From DMER64 sp964542305 (lineage in GTDB: Bacteria > Bacteroidota > Bacteroidia > Bacteroidales > UBA932): a DNA stretch of 64,000 nt. The notes below the pieces were generated by a model, which was not told the DNA's origin, searched no databases, and saw only the letters and a list, made by a program, of their open reading frames with translations. A program made the position numbers and the translations under genes. Shown in pieces: positions 25,302 through 33,205 of this stretch. The stretch spans positions 1 through 64,000 of the forward strand of contig CAZITX010000010.1 of NCBI GenBank assembly GCA_964542305.1. Direction: 5' to 3'. Position 1 is the stretch's first letter; the number at the start of each line of letters is the position of its first letter.

Positions 25302-25781
25302 ATGAAAAAGATTGTATTGTTTGTGATCGTATTTGCCGGATTGACAGCCTGCAATAACGGGGCAGATGTTCCCAGGCTGGATCTGGAAATATCCAAAGAG
25401 TTGAAAAATAATGATGAATTGAAGGAGTTTGTGCTTAAAGCGAAAGAAAACGCTAATGCACTGGCACGGGAATGTGTGAAAATGCATGAGGAAGCACAGG
25501 AATTCCTGGAAGTGAATTTTGATTCACTTTCTACGCAACAGCAGGAAGAAATCGTAAAACTGGACCTGGATTACGTGGAAATGTGGTATAATTTCAATAT
25601 AAAACATACATCTCAGACGGTGCAGTTGATGGAATTCCTTAAAGATTCTTCCATTCCTAAAGAAGAAATGGTGGCCATGAGCAAAGCAATGGCCTCTATT
25701 AACCAGTTTGTACAGCAACTTAAGGATACATACGGAGAAGATATGAAATTGGATCCGCATCCCGTCGTTATAGAACCGTGA
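25302..25781 (+). CDS. Small helical lipoprotein of unknown function
   Basis: The 159-residue product has a lipoprotein signal ending AGLTAC (Cys17). The mature part is almost entirely helical and charged (for example ELKEFVLKAKENANALAREC), without recognised domain. The start at 25302 is fixed by the promoter at 25273 and by the signal peptide; the longer upstream frame runs through the terminator. Its stop overlaps the GTG start of the DUF3109 gene (GTGA), so these two are translationally coupled. Confidence 0.75.
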   Translation: MKKIVLFVIVFAGLTACNNGADVPRLDLEISKELKNNDELKEFVLKAKENANALARECVKMHEEAQEFLEVNFDSLSTQQQEEIVKLDLDYVEMWYNFNIKHTSQTVQLMEFLKDSSIPKEEMVAMSKAMASINQFVQQLKDTYGEDMKLDPHPVVIEP

Positions 25782-26347
25782 TCTTTATCTCTGACAAAAT
25801 CATTGTTTCCGAGAGTGTCCTGACCGAATCCTTTTGTTGTGATGTGCCTGTCTGCAAAGGGATTTGTTGCGTGGAAGGAGACAGCGGGGCGCCGCTTACC
25901 CCGGCGGAATGCTCGTTGCTTGAAAGGAACTGGAAATTGTATGCCCCGTATATGCAGCCCGACGGTATCCGCTCTGTGGAAAAGCAAGGGTCCTGGGTTC
26001 GGGACATTGAAGACGATGCCGTCACCCCGCTTATTGAGGGAAAAGAATGCGCCTATGCGTATTTCAAAGACGGGATATGTATGTGTGCCATTGAAAAAGC
26101 CTGGAGCCTGGGCGTTTCATCATTTCGCAAACCCATATCCTGCTGGCTGTATCCCATTCGCGTACAAAAGTTATCGGAAGATACCGTTGCCCTGAATTAC
26201 CACCAATGGCACTTGTGCCGGGCTGCCCGTGAATTGGGAGCCCAAAAAAAGGTACGTGTTTTTGAATTTGTTAAGGAACCGTTGATCCACTGTTTTGGAC
26301 CGGATGTATACCGGGCCATCACCCGGGCAGCAGACAATCCCGGATAA
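25778..26347 (+). CDS. DUF3109 cysteine-cluster protein
   Basis: The 189-residue cytoplasmic protein has the DUF3109 cysteine pattern, related to YkgJ-type zinc/iron clusters: FCCDVPVCKGICC near residue 20, CAYAYFKDGICMC near 90 and ISCWLYPIRV near 120. A metal-binding role is likely; the biochemical function is unknown. The start is a GTG overlapping the preceding stop. The last 29 bases overlap the convergent hemW gene. Confidence 0.85.
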   Translation: MIFISDKIIVSESVLTESFCCDVPVCKGICCVEGDSGAPLTPAECSLLERNWKLYAPYMQPDGIRSVEKQGSWVRDIEDDAVTPLIEGKECAYAYFKDGICMCAIEKAWSLGVSSFRKPISCWLYPIRVQKLSEDTVALNYHQWHLCRAARELGAQKKVRVFEFVKEPLIHCFGPDVYRAITRAADNPG

Positions 26348-27455
26348 TATCATCTGACACGAACAGGCGGTCTGCAGGAATACTAACTTTGTTACCGGTC
26401 CTGATAAGCAAACCCCGCTCCAGCAGCGGGGTTATTTGCTTCAGGAAATCCTTCGTAGCGGGCCGGCCTTTCCTCTCTTCCATTTCTTGCAGGGAAAGCC
26501 CTTTGCTGGTGCGTAAAGACAACATGACCCATTCGTTGTGGACATCCCGGGCAGTCAACCGGTCGTATTTTCGGGCCGGTTCATTCCGGCGGATCCCTTC
26601 CGTGTATTTTCTTAAATCAGCCACGTTGGCGTACCGGTCTTTCCCGTTAAACGAATGGGCCGAAGGACCCAGTCCCGCATACGGCCTTCGGATCCAGTAC
26701 CCGCTGTTGTGCAGGGATTCTTTTCCCGGAAGGCAAAAACTGGACACTTCGTATTGAAGGTATCCGGCACCTTGCAGCGTCTCCTGCAACAGGGCATATT
26801 GCAATGCGCACTCCTCCTGCGGTGGGAGAACACCGGTTTTTCTCCATAGCGAGGATGGTTCCAGGCTCAGCTGGTAGGCCGAGATATGTTCCGGCCCCAG
26901 GGCAATGGCCTGTCCCAGGGTGTCTTTCCATTTTTCGGCAGTCAATCCGGGAAACCCGAATATCAGATCCAGGCTGATATTCGCAAAACCGGCCTTGCGG
27001 GCCAGGATTGCCGAGTTTGCGGCCTGGCGGCCGTTGTGCCGTCGCCGCATGGCTTCCAGATACGGATCGTGAAAGGATTGTACACCAATACTGAGCCGGT
27101 TTACACCGGCATCCAGCAGGACATGGCAATATTCGGGAGTCAGGTCTCCGGGATTGGCCTCCACCGTTAACTCGGCAAGTGTCAGCCCGGCCTGCTCCAT
27201 ATCTTCCCGCAAAAGAGTGATCAGGGCGCAAAGTTCACCGGCAGCACAAACGGTAGGCGTGCCTCCTCCAAAATAGAGGGTATGGCCCGCATCCGGTTCT
27301 GCGGAGCGAAAAATGTCCAGCCAAAGATCACGGTCTTTTTTCCATTCCAGGGCAATAGATTCCAGTACCCCGGGGATTTCCCGGGTTTTTGTACTGGAAT
27401 AAAAATTGCAATAGGAGCAAAAACTCCTGCAAAAAGGAATGTGAACGTAGATCAA
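26319..27455 (-). CDS. hemW: HemW-type radical SAM protein
   Basis: The 378-residue protein starts with the radical SAM motif in HemW form: PFCRSFCSYCNFYS, where a Phe replaces the fourth Cys typical of the oxidase HemN. It also has YFGGGTPTVC and the conserved NRLSIGVQSFHDPYL. HemW is thought to be a heme chaperone, not coproporphyrinogen oxidase, although it is often annotated as the latter. Its ATG overlaps the stop of the upstream coiled-coil gene (ATGA). Confidence 0.9.
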   Translation of the reverse strand: MIYVHIPFCRSFCSYCNFYSSTKTREIPGVLESIALEWKKDRDLWLDIFRSAEPDAGHTLYFGGGTPTVCAAGELCALITLLREDMEQAGLTLAELTVEANPGDLTPEYCHVLLDAGVNRLSIGVQSFHDPYLEAMRRRHNGRQAANSAILARKAGFANISLDLIFGFPGLTAEKWKDTLGQAIALGPEHISAYQLSLEPSSLWRKTGVLPPQEECALQYALLQETLQGAGYLQYEVSSFCLPGKESLHNSGYWIRRPYAGLGPSAHSFNGKDRYANVADLRKYTEGIRRNEPARKYDRLTARDVHNEWVMLSLRTSKGLSLQEMEERKGRPATKDFLKQITPLLERGLLIRTGNKVSIPADRLFVSDDIIRDCLLPG

Positions 27456-28309
27456 CGCAAGAGAATGTCAGCTACGCCAATGCGTCCGTCGTTGGTATAC
27501 ACTTCTGCCGTGTATACGCCGCGGCTGAACGAAACCCCGCCAAAGAAAATGCAGAATTCCACCTCGGCACCCTGGTAATCAATTTCACGGACAGCGGAAT
27601 ACACCAACTGTTCACCGGCAGCATTGAATACGCCCTGTTCCGGGTTGGTCAACAAAATGCCGTCCGGACCTTTTACACGCAGGTAAATGTTAACCGGTCC
27701 TTTGGGGGCAATGGAATTTTCAATCAAACTGCCACATAATTTCAGCTTGCCTATGCGGCTGGAACGTTCAGAATCCCGTCCGCTTTCAGTAATGCCCGTT
27801 AACACAAAATCCCGGCCTTTTAACTGCGCTCCAATTTCCACCTGGCGGGCGTATTCTTCTGTAGTGGTACGCAGTTCTTCGTACTGGCGAGTGGCCTGAC
27901 TGGCTTCTTCCCGAGCCTGGGACGCGTCTTCCCGCAGGGCAAGGTTCAGGGTGTTCAGCGAATCTATCTGGTGAATGTAACTGCGCATGATGCTGCGCAA
28001 TGTTCCCAGTTCCCTTTCGTATTCCCGGATACGGGTCCTGTTGGTGGCTTCGGTTTTGTTGATACGTTCTATCAACAGGTCAATTTTTTCCCGTTCTTCT
28101 GTCAGCCGTAAATTTAAAGTATCGTTGGTGGTACTCAGGGAGTCGTATTCGGAACGCAATTGGACCATTTGTTGGGTCAGTTGTTCTTTTTCAAGGTTTA
28201 ATTCCTTGATCATTCCGCCGCGGTCTATCCAGACCCATGCCAGTGCTCCTATTAAAAGCGCTGCCACAGCGGCTAAAACAATGATAATGGTTTTCAGATT
28301 CTTTTCCAT
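27452..28309 (-). CDS. Membrane-anchored coiled-coil protein
   Basis: The 285-residue protein has one N-terminal membrane helix (about 6-27), a long coiled coil (about 33-165, for example RLTEEREKIDLLIERINKTE) and a C-terminal beta-rich domain (about 180-285). Similar proteins in Bacteroides are often mislabelled as ParA; no ATPase motif is present here. The C-terminal domain faces the periplasm if the anchor is a signal anchor. Function unknown. It is coupled to hemW by an ATGA overlap. Confidence 0.78.
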   Translation of the reverse strand: MEKNLKTIIIVLAAVAALLIGALAWVWIDRGGMIKELNLEKEQLTQQMVQLRSEYDSLSTTNDTLNLRLTEEREKIDLLIERINKTEATNRTRIREYERELGTLRSIMRSYIHQIDSLNTLNLALREDASQAREEASQATRQYEELRTTTEEYARQVEIGAQLKGRDFVLTGITESGRDSERSSRIGKLKLCGSLIENSIAPKGPVNIYLRVKGPDGILLTNPEQGVFNAAGEQLVYSAVREIDYQGAEVEFCIFFGGVSFSRGVYTAEVYTNDGRIGVADILLR

Positions 28310-28329
28310 GATTGCTATTTTTTATATTA

Positions 28330-28337
28330 CAAAAATA
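28330..28337 (-). promoter_or_regulatory. -7 box of the coiled-coil/hemW operon
   Basis: Minus-strand TATTTTTG fits TAnnTTTG, 20 bases upstream of the ATG at 28309. Confidence 0.5.
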
Positions 28338-28349
28338 ATAAAAAAGACC

Positions 28350-28357
28350 TACATTTG
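28350..28357 (+). promoter_or_regulatory. -7 box of the 28384 membrane-protein gene
   Basis: TACATTTG fits TAnnTTTG, 26 bases upstream of the ATG. It is divergent from the box at 28330, with 12 bases between them. Confidence 0.55.
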
Positions 28358-28383
28358 TTTATTGTCAATAAATCAATCTGATT

Positions 28384-28872
28384 ATGCAAGGATTTAACAT
28401 AGGAAGGTACCTGATTCGTGTAGTAAAATACATCATTTTTTATGCCATACTCATCTTTTTGATGCTGGTTGTTGTCTATTTTACCAGCAGTACCCGGGAT
28501 ATTACTTTTTGGGAGCTGATCCGTCCCGGTCAGCAGACCAATCTGATTATCCTGATAGTTGCATTTTCTGTTGTTTACCCGTTTATTGGTTTTACAAAAC
28601 AGAAAATATACACCAACCGGCCTTTTGACCAGGATAAAGACGCTGTTATACGTATTATTACGGAATCAGGATTTATACCGGCATCGGATACAGACGGAAA
28701 GGTGGTTTTCAAGGCAAAACGCATTAGCATGCGTATTTTCCGCGTTTTTGAAGACAAGATAACGCTGGATTATACGGACAATCCGCTGGTCATGGAAGGC
28801 ATGCGACGCGATGTACAGCGTATAGCCCGTCATATGGAGCACTATTTTCGCAGTACCAGGGAGGATGAATAG
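28384..28872 (+). CDS. Two-helix membrane protein of unknown function
   Basis: The 162-residue protein has two membrane helices (about 15-37 and 52-72) and a soluble C-terminal domain of about 80 residues (from QKIYTNRPFDQDKDAVIRII onward). No family with known function was recognised. It is a single gene, with its own promoter, between the hemW operon and the convergent cytochrome b gene (20-base gap). Confidence 0.75.
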   Translation: MQGFNIGRYLIRVVKYIIFYAILIFLMLVVVYFTSSTRDITFWELIRPGQQTNLIILIVAFSVVYPFIGFTKQKIYTNRPFDQDKDAVIRIITESGFIPASDTDGKVVFKAKRISMRIFRVFEDKITLDYTDNPLVMEGMRRDVQRIARHMEHYFRSTREDE

Positions 28873-28892
28873 CCTGTCTTAGGTTATTCTGA

Positions 28893-29540
28893 TCAAAAAA
28901 ACATACACCAAATTACAATAAGCGAAAACCCGGCAAAAAGCAGGGTGGAATATACGTAAGAGATCCTCCGTAGCAGGGGGATTATCCGTTGGTTGTTCAG
29001 CCCCAGGGTATGAAAAGCCGACCAGAAGCCGTGGTTGATGTGAAGCCACAGGGCGGCAAACCACACAATATAACAAACAGCTATCCACGGGGTTCCCAGG
29101 TATCCGGTCACCAGCAGGTACCCGTCTTCCGGCTCCCCTCCGGTAAATTGCTGCCACTGCATTTTGGTCCAGAAATGAGACAGGTGCAGTACCAGGAATC
29201 CCAGCACAATGCATCCCAACACAAGCATATTCCGGGCAGCCCAGTTGTCAAAGCCCATCCCCGGGGATTTGCTGCCCTTAGCATAGGATACCGGTCCGCG
29301 AGCCTTCAGATTGCGCAGGGTAATGATGAAGGAATAGCCAATATGTATCAGAAACCCGAGGGCCAAAACGGGAACCATGACTTGTATCAGGGGATTGGTT
29401 CCCATAAAATCTGTGACTTTCAGGTATACCTCCTGTCCCCACAAAATGGTCAGGTTCGCAACTACGTGGAGTGTCAGGAACAAGATCAGAAAGAGTCCTG
29501 TTACACTCATGATCACTTTTTTTGCAATGGACGGTAACAT
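28893..29540 (-). CDS. Succinate dehydrogenase/fumarate reductase cytochrome b subunit, orphan
   Basis: The 215-residue protein is the five-helix, single-subunit b558 type. Conserved heme-ligand histidines are visible in LTLHVVANL, LIHIGYSF, LVLHLSHFW and LHINHGFWSAFH. It should anchor the flavoprotein and iron-sulfur subunits and pass electrons between menaquinone and fumarate/succinate. In other Bacteroidales the flavoprotein and iron-sulfur genes follow directly. Here no such gene is present in the window; the neighbour is a convergent unknown membrane protein. Confidence 0.9.
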   Translation of the reverse strand: MLPSIAKKVIMSVTGLFLILFLTLHVVANLTILWGQEVYLKVTDFMGTNPLIQVMVPVLALGFLIHIGYSFIITLRNLKARGPVSYAKGSKSPGMGFDNWAARNMLVLGCIVLGFLVLHLSHFWTKMQWQQFTGGEPEDGYLLVTGYLGTPWIAVCYIVWFAALWLHINHGFWSAFHTLGLNNQRIIPLLRRISYVYSTLLFAGFSLIVIWCMFF

Positions 29541-29561
29541 AACGGATATACGTGTCTATCG

Positions 29562-29569
29562 CAAAGATA
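29562..29569 (-). promoter_or_regulatory. -7 box of the cytochrome b gene
   Basis: Minus-strand TATCTTTG, a perfect TAnnTTTG box, 21 bases upstream of the ATG at 29540. It is divergent from the pyrH box at 29584, with 14 bases between. Confidence 0.65.
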
Positions 29570-29583
29570 CACGGATTTTTATA

Positions 29584-29591
29584 TATCTTTG
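29584..29591 (+). promoter_or_regulatory. -7 box of pyrH-frr
   Basis: TATCTTTG, a perfect TAnnTTTG box, 21 bases upstream of the pyrH ATG at 29613. Confidence 0.65.
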
Positions 29592-29612
29592 TATGATATC
29601 AAGGATAAAATC

Positions 29613-30317
29613 ATGAAGTATTCTTCACTATTGCTAAAATTAAGCGGGGAGAGCCTGGGCGGTGCCAACGGTCAGGGCCTGGACCCGCTGATGCTGCAAA
29701 AATATGCCCGGGAGATCAAACCCCTGGCAGAAGCCGGAATCCGCATAGCCATTGTAACCGGTGGAGGAAACATATTCCGCGGGTTGCCGGGAACGGGTAA
29801 AGGCGTTGACCGTGTACACGGAGACCGGATGGGAATGCTGGCCACCACCATCAACAGCATTGCCCTGGCAGATGCCCTGGCAGATGAAGGAATGAAAGCA
29901 CTGGTTTACACGGCTACTCCCATGGAAGCTGTTGCCCGGTATTATAACAGGGATCATGCCCTGGAAGAAATGGAAAAAGGTACTGTGGTGTTGCTTTCCG
30001 GGGGAACCGGCAATCCTTTCTTTACGACGGATTCCGCGGCCGCCTTACGTGCCGTTGAACTGGGTGTGGATGTTTTGCTCAAGGGCACAAGGGTGGACGG
30101 TGTGTACAGCGCCGATCCGGAAAAATTTCCGGATGCAGGACGGTTTGAGTCGTTGACTTTTGACAAGGTGTTGGAGAAAAAGCTGAAGATCATGGATATG
30201 ACAGCCTTTACCCTATGCCGGGAAAACAATATGCCCATTGTAGTATTCAATATGAACGTAAAGGGGAATCTTCAGAAACTTGTTAACGGGGAAGAGATCG
30301 GAACAATAATAAAATAA
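29613..30317 (+). CDS. pyrH: UMP kinase
   Basis: The 234-residue protein belongs to the amino-acid kinase fold: LLLKLSGESLGG at the N terminus, IVTGGGNIFRG, and the UMP site GNPFFTTDSAAALRA. It phosphorylates UMP to UDP. The ATG at 29613 is chosen because an earlier start (29589) would overlap the promoter box. It is followed after 9 bases by frr, a conserved pair. Confidence 0.95.
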   Translation: MKYSSLLLKLSGESLGGANGQGLDPLMLQKYAREIKPLAEAGIRIAIVTGGGNIFRGLPGTGKGVDRVHGDRMGMLATTINSIALADALADEGMKALVYTATPMEAVARYYNRDHALEEMEKGTVVLLSGGTGNPFFTTDSAAALRAVELGVDVLLKGTRVDGVYSADPEKFPDAGRFESLTFDKVLEKKLKIMDMTAFTLCRENNMPIVVFNMNVKGNLQKLVNGEEIGTIIK

Positions 30318-30326
30318 TGATACGTT

Positions 30327-30893
30327 ATGGAAATAAGTGATGCAAAACAAGTATTGGAGCAGGCCAAAAGCAAGATGCACAAAGCCGTTGAATACCTGGA
30401 AAATGAGCTGGGCACATACCGGGTGGGGAAAGCCAATCCGGCCGTTTTTTCCGGCGTAACCGTGGAATATTACGGCACCCCCACACCCATGTCACAGGTG
30501 GCCAGTATCTCTGCACCGGATGCCCGGACCATGATCATTCAACCGTGGGAAAAGAACCTGATCCCTGTAATCGAAAAAGCCATTATGGCGGCCAACCTGG
30601 GCTTTACCCCGCAAAACAACGGGGAGATCATTCGTATACAGGTACCCCCGCTGACCGAAGAACGCAGGCGTGATTTGGTAAAAAAAGCAAAAGCCGAGGG
30701 GGAGAACGCCAGAATAAGCATCCGTAACGCCCGCCGCGACGGGGTGGATGTGCTGAAAAAATACCAGAAAGACGGTTTGTCCGAGGATGTGGTAAAAGAC
30801 ACCGAGGGATTAATCCAGAAAGAAGTGGAAACGTTTTCCAAAAAAGTGGAAGAGATCCTGGCAAACAAGGAAACCGAAATCATGACGGTCTGA
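30327..30893 (+). CDS. frr: Ribosome-recycling factor
   Basis: The 188-residue protein matches RRF throughout (YRVGKANPAVFSGVTVEYYG, then IIQPWEKNLIPVIEKAIMA and RRDLVKKAKAEGENARISI). With EF-G it splits the ribosome after termination. It ends just before a long hairpin and a bidirectional terminator. Confidence 0.96.
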   Translation: MEISDAKQVLEQAKSKMHKAVEYLENELGTYRVGKANPAVFSGVTVEYYGTPTPMSQVASISAPDARTMIIQPWEKNLIPVIEKAIMAANLGFTPQNNGEIIRIQVPPLTEERRRDLVKKAKAEGENARISIRNARRDGVDVLKKYQKDGLSEDVVKDTEGLIQKEVETFSKKVEEILANKETEIMTV

Positions 30894-30899
30894 AAGACC

Positions 30900-30955
30900 G
30901 GGAGGTGGAATCTCCTGCGCCACGCGGGAGGTTGGCGCAGGAGGTTCCACCTCCC
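30900..30955. repeat. 23-bp inverted repeat between frr and pgk
   Basis: The arms at 30900-30922 and 30933-30955 are complementary at all positions, with one G-T pair, and enclose a ten-base loop. The loop again contains gggaggt, matching the start of the left arm. It lies after the frr stop, before the terminator at 30958. It may be a mobile palindromic element or an RNA 3'-end stabiliser. Confidence 0.75.
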
Positions 30956-30957
30956 TT

Positions 30958-30982
30958 AGCTCCCCGCGGGGAGCTTTTTTTA
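30958..30982. terminator. Bidirectional-looking terminator between frr and pgk
   Basis: The perfect 18-bp palindrome agctccccgcggggagct (30958-30975) is followed by a T run on the plus strand, ending frr. The T run overlaps the pgk stop codon, so the same stem may also slow transcription from pgk, but no T run is seen in that direction. Confidence 0.85.
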
Positions 30983-32245
30983 TTGGCGAATAGCCTGAAT
31001 ACCGGGCAATTCCTTGCCTTCCAGGTATTCCAGCATGGCCCCGCCGCCTGTAGAAACGTAGCTGACTTTTTTGGCGTAGCCCATTTGTGTAACTGCGGCT
31101 ACGGAGTCACCTCCGCCAACCAGCGAGAAGGATCCGTTGCGAGTAGCCTCGGCCACAAATTCCACCAGGCGCAATGTGCCGTTGGCAAAATTGGGCATTT
31201 CAAATACACCGGCCGGCCCGTTCCATAAGATGGTTTTGGAGTCCATAATGACTTTTCTCCAGGTTTCCAGAGCCTGGGGACCTGCGTCCATACCTTTCCA
31301 TCCGTCGGGGATTTGATCAACCGGGCACACAGTGGTTTTGGCATCGTTGTCAAAAGCATCTGCCGCGATGACATCTTCAGAAATATAAATCTTTACGCCT
31401 TTTTCTTCTGCTTTTTTCATGATTTCCAATGCCAGGGGCATCTGGTCGTCTTCACACAGGGAGTCTCCCACCTTTCCTCCGCGGGCTTTTATAAAAGTAA
31501 AGCTCATTCCCCCGCCTATGATCATGTTATCCACTCTGTCCAGCAGGTTCTCAATAATGGTGATCTTACCGGATACTTTGGCTCCGCCCAGAATAGCGGT
31601 TGTTGGATGTTCAGGGGATTTAAGTACTTTGTCTATGGCCTTGATCTCGCCTTCTATCAGGAATCCAAACATTTTGTCGTTTGGGAAATGAGCCGCGATC
31701 AGGGTAGTGGAAGCGTGGGCCCGGTGGGCTGTTCCAAAAGCGTCGTTGATGTAGCAATCAGCATAGGAGGCCAGGGTTGCGGTGAATTTTTTCTGGCTTT
31801 CCTTCACGGCTGCTTTGGCTGCCTTCTTCTCTTCATCTGAAGCATTCTCAGCCAATCCGCGTGGTTTGCCTTCCTCCTGGGCATAAAAACGAAGGTTTTC
31901 CAGCAACAGGACTTCTCCCGGTTTCAGGGCAGCGGCCATATTGGCAGCTTCTTCTCCCATACAGTCCGGAGCAAAGAGCACGGATGTGCCCAGTTGTTTT
32001 TCCACCTCGGGAATGATATGCCTGAGAGAAAATTTATCCTCGGCTTTTTTAGGCCGTCCCAGGTGAGACATAATGATCAGAGATCCGCCGTTTTCCAGCA
32101 CTTTTTTGAGTGTGGGTATGGCTGCCCGTATGCGGGTGTTGTCGGTTACCTGAAATTCCGCGTTCAGCGGTACATTGAAATCTACACGCACAATGGCGCG
32201 TTTTCCTTTAAAGTTGTAGGTACTGATGTTTTGCATTTCTTCCAT
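30980..32245 (-). CDS. pgk: Phosphoglycerate kinase
   Basis: The protein of about 421 residues has the PGK marks: RAIVRVDFNVPL at the N terminus, LIIMSHLGRPK, and the nucleotide site GGGDSVAAV near the C terminus. It makes ATP and 3-phosphoglycerate in glycolysis. The start at 32245 (MEEMQNIS) or 32236 (MQNIS) is used because a promoter box lies at 32259-32266, upstream of both; an ATG further up (32269) would be outside the transcript. Confidence 0.95.
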   Translation of the reverse strand: MEEMQNISTYNFKGKRAIVRVDFNVPLNAEFQVTDNTRIRAAIPTLKKVLENGGSLIIMSHLGRPKKAEDKFSLRHIIPEVEKQLGTSVLFAPDCMGEEAANMAAALKPGEVLLLENLRFYAQEEGKPRGLAENASDEEKKAAKAAVKESQKKFTATLASYADCYINDAFGTAHRAHASTTLIAAHFPNDKMFGFLIEGEIKAIDKVLKSPEHPTTAILGGAKVSGKITIIENLLDRVDNMIIGGGMSFTFIKARGGKVGDSLCEDDQMPLALEIMKKAEEKGVKIYISEDVIAADAFDNDAKTTVCPVDQIPDGWKGMDAGPQALETWRKVIMDSKTILWNGPAGVFEMPNFANGTLRLVEFVAEATRNGSFSLVGGGDSVAAVTQMGYAKKVSYVSTGGGAMLEYLEGKELPGIQAIRQ

Positions 32246-32258
32246 TATTTGAGTAGTG

Positions 32259-32266
32259 CAAAGATA
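32259..32266 (-). promoter_or_regulatory. -7 box of pgk
   Basis: Minus-strand TATCTTTG, a perfect TAnnTTTG box, 13 bases upstream of the ATG at 32245. Confidence 0.65.
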
Positions 32267-32277
32267 CATTTTTTATA

Positions 32278-32285
32278 TATCTTTA
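32278..32285 (+). promoter_or_regulatory. -7 box of the 32290 methyltransferase gene, near-leaderless
   Basis: TATCTTTA matches TAnnTTTG except for the last base. Only four bases separate it from the ATG at 32290, so the transcript should begin at the start codon. Confidence 0.5.
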
Positions 32286-32289
32286 CCCT

Positions 32290-33189
32290 ATGCAACTATT
32301 ATGCCCTGTGTCCTGGCCGGATTACCAGTTGTTGGATTGCGGAAACGGAGAGAAACTGGAAAAGTTCGGACCGTATATACTTATACGTCCCGAACCAAAA
32401 GCCTTGTGGGCAAAAACACAGACCGATGAGCAATGGCTGCGGCAGGCTCACATACGTTTTATCCAGGGAGCCGGATTCGGCAAGGCCGGAAAAGAAGACA
32501 GCGGGACGTGGGAAAAATTAAAAAACGTACCCGATAGGTGGAATATCCAGTACAAAAAAATCTTTAAACTTCGCCTGGGACTGACCGCTTTCAAGCACGT
32601 AGGGGTGTTCCCGGAGCAAGCTCCCAATTGGGATTTTATTTACCGTAAGGTGCGAGAGCTTAAGGACCTGGATCCCGGGAGCACTCCCGGGGTGTTGAAC
32701 TTGTTTGCCTATACCGGGGCCGCATCGTTGGCTGCCCGGGCAGCAGGAGCAGAAGTTGTTCACCTGGATGCAGTCCGTCAGGTCATTACCTGGAGCCGGG
32801 AAAATATGGAGTTGAGCGGGATGGACGGGATCCGCTGGATCCTGGAAGATGCTTTTAAATTTGTAAAAAGAGAGGTAAGACGGGGCAATACGTACCAAGG
32901 GATTATCCTGGATCCTCCGGCGTACGGTCACGGTCCCGACGGGGAAAAATGGAAGTTGGACGACTGCCTTTTTTCTCTTTTACAGGAATGTTCCCGGATC
33001 CTGGCCGGGAAAAATGCATTTGTGGTGCTGAATTTGTACTCCAACGGGTATTCCGCGCTTCTGGCAGACTCCCTGGCGCGGGAATGTTTTCAGAAAAACG
33101 GGGACTATGCTTTCGGAGAGTTGTTTCTGAAAGATCAGTACGGGAAAAGACTGCCGTTGAGCGTTTTTTCCAGGCTGGAATTGAAATAG
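32290..33189 (+). CDS. Class I SAM-dependent methyltransferase, probably for rRNA
   Basis: The 299-residue protein has SAM motif I (VLNLFAYTGAASLAARAAGA), an acidic end of the second strand (VVHLDA), and the catalytic motif ILDPPAYGHG. It resembles the RlmI/RlmK group that makes 5-methylcytosine or N2-methylguanine in 23S rRNA, but lacks an obvious PUA domain, so the target is open. The N-terminal match (LLDCGNGEKLEKFG) confirms the start. It is followed after 16 bases by lgt. Confidence 0.85.
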   Translation: MQLLCPVSWPDYQLLDCGNGEKLEKFGPYILIRPEPKALWAKTQTDEQWLRQAHIRFIQGAGFGKAGKEDSGTWEKLKNVPDRWNIQYKKIFKLRLGLTAFKHVGVFPEQAPNWDFIYRKVRELKDLDPGSTPGVLNLFAYTGAASLAARAAGAEVVHLDAVRQVITWSRENMELSGMDGIRWILEDAFKFVKREVRRGNTYQGIILDPPAYGHGPDGEKWKLDDCLFSLLQECSRILAGKNAFVVLNLYSNGYSALLADSLARECFQKNGDYAFGELFLKDQYGKRLPLSVFSRLELK

Positions 33190-33205
33190 AATAAAAAATA
33201 ATGAT

